The notes under the pieces are model-generated. The model ran no database searches and was not told the origin of the DNA. It saw only the letters and a program-made list of their open reading frames with translations. The position numbers and the translations under genes were made by a program. DNA of 64,000 nt, from assembly GCA_021904315.1 (NCBI GenBank), contig CM038912.1:24402949-24466948 (forward strand), given 5' to 3'. The stretch comes from Sphagnum magellanicum. Its lineage: Eukaryota; Streptophyta; Sphagnopsida; Sphagnales; Sphagnaceae. Shown here piece by piece: positions 57,116-64,000 of the stretch. Every line of letters starts with the position of its first letter. Within the stretch, counting starts at the first letter, position 1.

Positions 57116-58244
57116 CCACACATTTATGGTTATCAACTATGTGGCAATATTGCAAAAGGACATACATGTCAATGAAATAATGATTGCATGGGGGTATGTG
57201 TAAATGCATTAGGCTTAAGGAATAGGGGCACTTCCTTGGCAAGGGTGCATAGTTCTCCAAGGGAGACATAATTTCCCCCCTGAGGAAGGAGGATTCTTAG
57301 AGCGTTGAAAAAGTTGGGAAGTCTTTAGGGGAGGTTGGTTGCCCCAAGGAAAAGATATTTCCCCAAGGGAGGCAGGTTGCTTTGGGGAGAGGCAGATTGC
57401 CCTTAGCAAATATTCATGCCTCAGGGAGAGCATGTGTTGGTGGATAGTTTTTGAAATAACTTTATGTGTTTTCATTGAGAACATTGTCTTTCCCTGAAAG
57501 GGTGGGGGGAAAGGCGGGCGGGAATGTTTTGTTTCCTTTAGGAGGTATCTGAACGTGAATGTTGTTGGGAACGTGTTGGGAACGTGTTGGGAGCTGAGAA
57601 GTGGGATGGGTCATGGTGGGCAAACGAAAAAAAAGACTTGGAAATTTAGTAGGGCAGCAACGTTGGGATTTTGCCAAGCAGAGCAAGTTGACGGAAGTGA
57701 TGAGTGCTGTTTCATCGAACCGGGGCAACCTGGTTTAGTTAACCAAGGAGGGCTTATTAAGCAAAAGCGAGACCATGGGCCTGTAGCTCAAGTCGTCAAA
57801 GTCGGCTTGAGCGAACCAACCCCCATGACTACACTAGTCCCATTTTGGATGGAGGGCAATTCATCCACCGACTTTGGGTTGGTCACCACTTGCAACAGGT
57901 TCATTTTGGGTGGGTTTAAAAAAAATCCCCTTTTTTGAAATTCTTTTTTCAAACTTGTTTTACAAACCTACCAACCCCATTTTACGGCCTGCAAGCCTTT
58001 TCCCTCTTCGCTTTGCATTTTTGGTGGGCCCAGCACTCCACTGTCCATTGTTTCTAGGAGCAACGCACATAACTCCATCTCCAGTGCCATCACTGGTATT
58101 AATGTGAGCTCCATTGTGTCATGTCATCATTTGTTCTAATGTAAGCTCCATCATGCCATTGCCATCGCTTATGTCGCCAGGTACATTCTACACCCTACCC
58201 CGTTTTGTTAGTTATTTTTATTTTCTTTTAAGTCTCTAGATTAT
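57116..58244. other. Core between the inverted arms, unit 3
   Basis: Homologous to 20561-21617. No gene supported; frames such as 57555-57938 are not kept in the other copy. Confidence 0.6.
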
Positions 58245-58789
58245 TAGTTACATTTTTAGTTATTGATAGTGGTACATATTAACCATGTTTTAAGTACATA
58301 TGTAATTTTTGTAAGTGTTAAACCTCACTTTCAAAGCCCAATTTGAAGACCTAGTTTGATTCCGAGTATACATGTCATACACCCCAAGACTAGAGATTGT
58401 TTAGGCAAAGTGTTTCACAACAAATTAAAACTTGGGATTCAATAGGTATGCAATTTTACAACTAATTAAAGCTAATTGTTTAATTATAAAATTCAACCTA
58501 CTTTTCAGGATTTCACATAAATTCAACTTGCCTACTTTAAAACTTGAACATATGTTTCAATAGTTGCTTTTCACTTATTAAAGGCTAATTCCATGATTCA
58601 ATCCTTATGCCATTTCCAGCAAAAGGATGTCAATTCAAATCTAGATCATAAAAACATGCATCTAAAGCCTTAGATCTTAACACTGCAAATCATCATTTGG
58701 TATGGTCCATGGCATGAACATTTATTTTTACGAGTGGCATGGTCCGTGAACATGATAAATGTTCTTTAATTGCATTTCGTCCCATAGTT
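58245..58789. other. About 545 bp of AT-rich DNA not present in unit 1
   Basis: Begins where homology to 21645 stops and ends where the right arm resumes (GGTCAGAACGGAC near 58792). It replaces the inner part of the right arm. No gene or terminal motif recognised. Confidence 0.55.
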
Positions 58790-59365
58790 GCGGTCAGAAC
58801 GGACTCCAGGGCGTTCCACATTTAATTTGTTGTTCTCGTTCAGTATTTGCCCCTACAGCTTCCACTTTCGTGATGCCTATGGCACAGGTGATTATCACAA
58901 CTGACTTTTCTACTACCACACACTGTGACCCTTTCTTTGATTCAAGCTTCTGCACTAGTTCGTACTCTTTAACGTGAACAACACCTGACATACTAAAGAG
59001 TACCAACTAATGTGGTAAATAATGTCCCCACCCCACCTCTCATGGACTTGAGTAGTATCTCCCCCCCCTCACCAACCTTGCAAAATAGGCCCAAAGTGAA
59101 CCAGCACTCACACCAATGCACCAATTATCTGTTCTATCCATGAGATGGACTACATTTTTTCATTCAACTGTAATTAGTTAACTGTTTTTTATTTTTGACC
59201 AATCAATTTTTTTTGGGGCTATTTTTTTCTCAACCTTGACCCTTATAATAAGTTCCGACCTAGGTACCCTATTCACTTAATTATCTTATGGACCTAACCA
59301 CCCTCCTAACCTACATCTTGGCCTTACCTACCAACTAACAACTGACCCCCCCTCCTCCCTACCTG
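58790..59365 (-). repeat. Inverted-arm element, right arm (unit 3)
   Basis: Reverse complement of 56441-57020, including the segments ACCAATGCACCAATTATCTG and AACTAACAACTGACCCCCC. Contains a minus-strand copy of the small frame (ATG at 58991-58989). Confidence 0.8.
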
Positions 59366-60090
59366 GAAGCTGATTTTTTATTGTCTTCTCTTCACTGTTT
59401 GTATAGCATCTTGTGCTTTATGTGTCTCCTTTTACTCATCTGACTCTAATAGTGACCTGTGTGTGTGATGATGCTGTCCACTAACTTGGGGCATACTATG
59501 TCGTTGAGAAGATTAGGAGGACTTCTTGCACCTCAAAAAGCTGCCATGCTAGGGTTGAACTTCCATGTTTTGAATAACAAATGAAGACACTTCATGCCTG
59601 TAATTCAAAGACTTGGTATGAAGCATAGGTTGAACTGTGCTGACCGGCAAAAATTGGGTAACCTACTACCAGGTCTGCTATGCAACTGAATAGGATAAGT
59701 TCACAATAGACTAGTGGGCCTATTGCAACCATTCCAGGGGGCACCCTTTAGGTCACTTTGAAACAAGGATAGACCTGTAAAATTGTGAGTGAAATGTCTT
59801 GCAATAAGGTTGTGTGCAGGCCTGGGGCTAATTGAATCTTGGCTGGATTAATCTGCTAACCTGAAATTATTTGCATCCTATGTACTCTCAGTTTGCATCA
59901 TATGCAGACTTACAAACAAAATTATTGTCTATGTGTTAATCTACACAAAAAGGGGGTTACATTTCATTTTATCATAAGTTTTGTGAAATTGAACTAATTT
60001 ACACCCAAAATGGTGATTTGATCACATTCAAATGTGCACAAACTAAAATTTTATATGTAATTGGCATTGGCATTAAGGTCAATATATAGA
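59366..60090. other. Unassigned DNA
   Basis: No gene found. It marks the right edge of sequence shared with the ANK-PGG cluster. Confidence 0.4.
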
Positions 60091-60430
60091 ATTTCAAATG
60101 TGGCTACTACTTCACAAAATTCACTTAATCAAGAGACATTAAGATGGCATTATAGGCTTGGCCATCTTAACATCAATTTAGTGAACACTTTAACAATAAA
60201 ATAAATCATGGACAACCAAGATATATTGAACTTCACAAATTTACCATTATGTGAAGGATGTTTTATGGGTAGCAACATATATAAGATACCATTTCCAAAA
60301 GCAAATCAAACCACTTCCAATGATATTTTGGAACTATATATTTGGATGTGTGTGGCCCTACGCAAATAACTTTTCTCGAAGGTGCTAAATACTTCACACT
60401 TTTCATAAATGATTTTTTTCAATATTCTTT
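60091..60430 (+). pseudogene. Copia GAG-pre-integrase/integrase fragment
   Basis: The plus strand reads LRWHYRLGHLNINLVNTL then LCEGCFMGSN and FPKANQTTSNDILEL, the HHCC pre-integrase region and the beginning of integrase, with stops and a frameshift. It is a different Copia lineage from 1-2995. No LTRs were found near it; the rest of the element is missing or unrecognisable. Confidence 0.65.
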
Positions 60431-63270
60431 TGTTTATCATTTGAAATATAAATCAAACTAGAAGAATTCATGTCCTATGCAACCACTTCTTCTTAAACAA
60501 CTACTAATCTTCAATAATTAAATAAATAACATGAACCATATTTGCAACTATCTAGCTTATGTGATAATAGTGTAGTTGCAATTTAGTGGTTATTACAATT
60601 AATGGATTAATGGAATAAATGTTAACATAATGTGAGCATGTATTCAATTTTATATACACTCAAACTAATTGAACATTGGGTAATATCTGTTCAACTCTCC
60701 TTTGTTTTGCATTTTTTTGCATTCAAAATTTAAAGAAGTCTGGTAATTAAATTTCTATTATGTTTGATCCCATCCCCTAATTGAACAAATTTCATAGTGT
60801 TGGTATTTGTGTAGTTGGATATTGAGGTTGCATTTGAATTCCAAGACATGAGTCAAGCACCCATTTTGACTCAACTTCTCGCAAAATTGGGGCAATTGGT
60901 TTGCAAAAAAATTGGAGTCTTGGGTTGTTTGGATTCCTAGTATTGGTGATTGATGATCTTGTGGTACAAAAGGTTGAGAAGTAATTTCCAGGGTGTCACA
61001 CTTGTTGTGGGGATAAATAATCCACATGTATTATCCATTAGAAGGTATAAACGTCCCTAGGAACATGTGGTCAAATATGTTAATGCCTTCCATTCGTATT
61101 AACGGGGATGTGCAGGTCTAGCAGGATTCTGAAGGCTAATGTCCATTACAAATACAAGTGATAAGTTCACATTGCAACAACTTAAAATGGAGGTGCCATT
61201 GGTAGGTATAGCTAATTGTTATGGCTAATTTGTGCCATGTTGCACCAATTGAACAGCAAGCTTGTCCATGAACCTTAGTTTAGTAGTATTAAGTCTAAAA
61301 ATTTATGAATATGATGCACTATGTGCTTTGTAATTTTTTTGATTTGTGTAATTAAAAAAATTTGTGTGAATCCTTGTCCATGACTAAATTACTCAATGGA
61401 TTCAATGAAACATGAACATGAACAAGTTGAACCTAATGGTGACCTTAAATTGGATAAAATTTCTTAAACTTAAATTGGGCACAAGGTGATTTTAATTTGT
61501 TGTGTAAAATAACCAAAAGCTAATTTAAGAACCTTATATTAATTTACCATGAGGTCAATTAGCCCCTTAAATTTCACCAACCAAAAGGGTGAAAAAATCT
61601 TCCAAAATAAATGAACCATGTCGTGAAAAAACCAACAAAAATCACTAATGACACAACTTCATTTAATTGCTAGGCATAATATTTCATTAAACTTGGATTT
61701 TACTTAGTTGTCCCTTGTTTTACTAGACAACAATAAAATAGGTCAAATGTCCATAGCCACTAATCCTCGTTCACTAGAGGATTGGTTAATTGAACCATAG
61801 TGATTTTGTCCAATTTCACGCAAAACTCCAATGAAACACATGGTGAATAGGGACACATTTCCTAGTAGTGATGAGTTACTATTATTCCAAAGACACAAGA
61901 AGTGAAGGGTGGACAATGGTTTCAAATCAAATGAAAGCTAGTACAATAGTTAATTTTTCATACCATATTTGAAATTGACGAAGGTTGGTCCAAGTTGTGG
62001 GAAGTAATGCCCACTTTACACTAAAAGTTAAAGCCAAAAAATCTTGGGGCCAACTTTGGGCACTTTTGGGTTACAAATTGGCCCCAAGTTATTCATAAAT
62101 GCTAAAACATTGATGTGAGGATATTAATAAATGTTGGAACATTGGCCCCAAGGGTTGCAAATTGGCCTCCTAAAATTGATGGTATCATTTTTTCAGCCTT
62201 GGGGTCAATACAAGGCCATAAAGTTCAACATTTATTAGTATTTGGGGCAGATTGAAAGGTTTTTTCCTCTTTCAACCGTGACTCCTAGTGTAAAGCCCTT
62301 CAAGCTTATTTGAATTTTTGCACCAATATGAATGTTGGATTTGGGTTGAACATTGACCCTAATTCCTAGTGTAAAACATGCTTATATGTATTAGCTAATG
62401 TCCACTGGAAGTAGCATTTCAGAAATGATATGTTAATCTATTGGCAAGTTTTACATATATGTTTGGTGTTTATTGGGATTATATTGTGAAATGTCTTGCT
62501 TCATTAAAAGGACACTATGGAATATAATATATTCCCAACCATGGGTAGTTTTTATTCAATGTAGATGTTTTTGATTGGTAATAGTTTCTAATAGAATCTT
62601 GTATTGATTTCCATTTGTAGATCGATAAGTTAAATGTTTCAGATTACTCACATTGTGGTGCTTCTCATGCGCACAATAATCCTAGTAATGTGGATTGTAC
62701 TATTAGAGAATTATTATCTTTTAGTGGTTATGTAGATCAACAAATGGGTATAGGTTCGAAATTATGTATGTTTATTACATAACTATGAAAATTTATGTTC
62801 TTATTTACACAAATATTCTTTCACCTTTTTATTTTCTATGTATAACTATCATGTAATAATCATCCTCCTATTATGGATTCTACACATTCATAACTATGTT
62901 AAAACCTTTGAAAACTAAAATTTCAATTCCTTTCATGATTTTATTCCATAAAACTTTGTACTAATATGACAATTTGTTTTCATCAAGTTAGGTGTTTCCA
63001 AAGGTCATAAACATTTACTTGTATATTAACCAAAAGGAAACTAAATATTTTTTTAAAAAATCTACACATCACATGGGGAACCATGTGATTCAACATGCAC
63101 ATTAATGTGACAAAGACTTTCCACATGAATTATCATGTGAAGTTATGACCAAACCATAATTAAATTATGAAATCCAACCACCAAGTAAATTACCAAATTT
63201 AACCCTTAAGTGATTACATAAATAATAATCTAATTACATCAAATTACAATTACTAATTACTACCTACTCC
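60431..63270. other. AT-rich DNA without recognised genes
   Basis: Short frames only (for example minus strand 60758-61027 and 61743-61925) without domains. A possible small inverted-repeat element at 62014-62295 is treated as a finding. Confidence 0.45.
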
Positions 63271-63354
63271 AGCCATAATGAAGTAGTAGCCACCAATGCA
63301 CCAATTCTTTGTTTTGTCCATTAGATGCGCTACAATGCCTCATTCGGCACCCAT
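63271..63354 (-). repeat. Short remnant of the inverted-arm flank
   Basis: CACCAATGCACCAATTCTTTG...TCCATTAGATG matches the segment at 59120-59160 and, reversed, those at 20105-20145 and 56650-56695. Confidence 0.6.
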
Positions 63355-64000
63355 TATTATCCATATGTTAAATTCAAATAAATTCAATAAAAGACTAATT
63401 AATAATCACAAATCTTTTACATATCTGAAGATCTAGAAAAATCATAATTGATCATAGTTCACATGATGCATCATTTCATCCTATTATTAAATAATTATCT
63501 TTTTTTTTTTGGTTGGATGAATAATGTGTCAGACAATGTGATTTAAAATTTTTTTATTTTCATTGTTGGATTGGTGACACATCATGTGACATCATTAGCA
63601 TTACAAAGTTTGGAATTAAGATTTAGAATTTGAAATTATTGTAAATTTGCAATTATGTTTTAACATTAGAATTTATCATTTTTAGGTTTAATGTTGGGAT
63701 TTAAGATTTGTATTTCATGAAACTTAAATTCAATTTTCATATAATTCACATAATTAAACATGCACACCTTGTAGATCATCATGGTCTGAATATCTTACTA
63801 ATATTATGGATTTCATCCATAAAATAATCAATGTCACATTTTACATTAATAAACAAATTAACAAATCATATTATGTGTTTATGTGTGACTAATAAACAAA
63901 CAAGTATGTCAATTGTTATGTGAAAGATTTATGTTAATGAATAGGTAGAAGACAAAATTGTGAATCATACACATTTAAAAAATATGTATTTGATCAATGC
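63355..64000. repeat. Dispersed AT-rich repeat, copy 2 (runs off the window)
   Basis: Partner of 7599-8222. It continues to the last base of the window, stopping exactly where copy 1 is cut by the solo LTR. Confidence 0.8.

Noticed and set aside
59780..59815. CTTGCAATAAGGTTGTGTGC shared with the ANK-PGG 3' flanks
   Set aside because: Only about 20 bases match, with no extension on either side; too short to call a fragment.

Overview
The window looks like nuclear DNA of a land plant. It is AT-rich and gene-poor, about half of it is recognisable repeats, and the intact genes are ankyrin-repeat proteins with a plant-type PGG membrane domain (ACD6-like). Around them lie decayed pieces of plant transposon families (Copia, MULE/SWIM, pogo-like, hAT, Helitron, Harbinger- and CACTA-type MITEs) and of a plant PPR gene. 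PPR and transposase fragments of this style are familiar from seed-free plants and gymnosperms, but the sequence does not settle the species.

Layout. 1-3000: a broken Ty1/Copia pol region. 3000-6840: a decayed MULE-type transposase gene with a SWIM zinc finger, interrupted by two solo LTRs of one family. 6840-11130: AT-rich DNA with short tandem repeats, a dispersed repeat (second copy at the window end) and a third solo LTR with perfect 5-bp target duplications. 11140-12110: a PPR pseudogene on the minus strand, split by a 393-bp hAT-type element with an 8-bp target duplication. 12330-59365: a tandem, strongly rearranged cluster of three ANK-PGG genes, all on the plus strand. Gene 1 (12475-15036) is intact. 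Gene 2 (22701-25271) is open but trimmed at both ends by nonsense changes. Gene 3 (44416-47060) is broken by a 1-bp deletion.

The three genes share 3' flanks (from 15037, 25272 and 47061). Further out, copies of the unit carry an AAAGTTTAGCCAAG-like minisatellite and long inverted arms. The copies differ by clean insertions or deletions that give empty-site controls. A 716-bp Helitron sits in flank B only. A region with a pogo-like transposase, bounded by two 268-bp direct repeats, sits in flank C only. About 1.4 kb of flank is absent from copy A. Between units 2 and 3 (30222-42765) is unrelated AT-rich DNA. It holds a roughly 165-236-bp tandem array split by a MITE, a CACTA-type MITE, a decayed unidentified transposon gene, a second PPR pseudogene (the empty site of the hAT insertion) and an orphan 3' end of a fourth ANK-PGG gene.

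59365-64000 has a small second Copia integrase fragment, otherwise AT-rich DNA, and the second copy of the dispersed repeat.

The only host genes likely to make protein are ANK-PGG genes 1 and 2. By family knowledge they would be membrane proteins of the ACD6 type, often linked to defence and cell-death control. The region has the look of a fast-changing tandem cluster that generates copy, promoter and N-terminal variants while being eroded by transposons.
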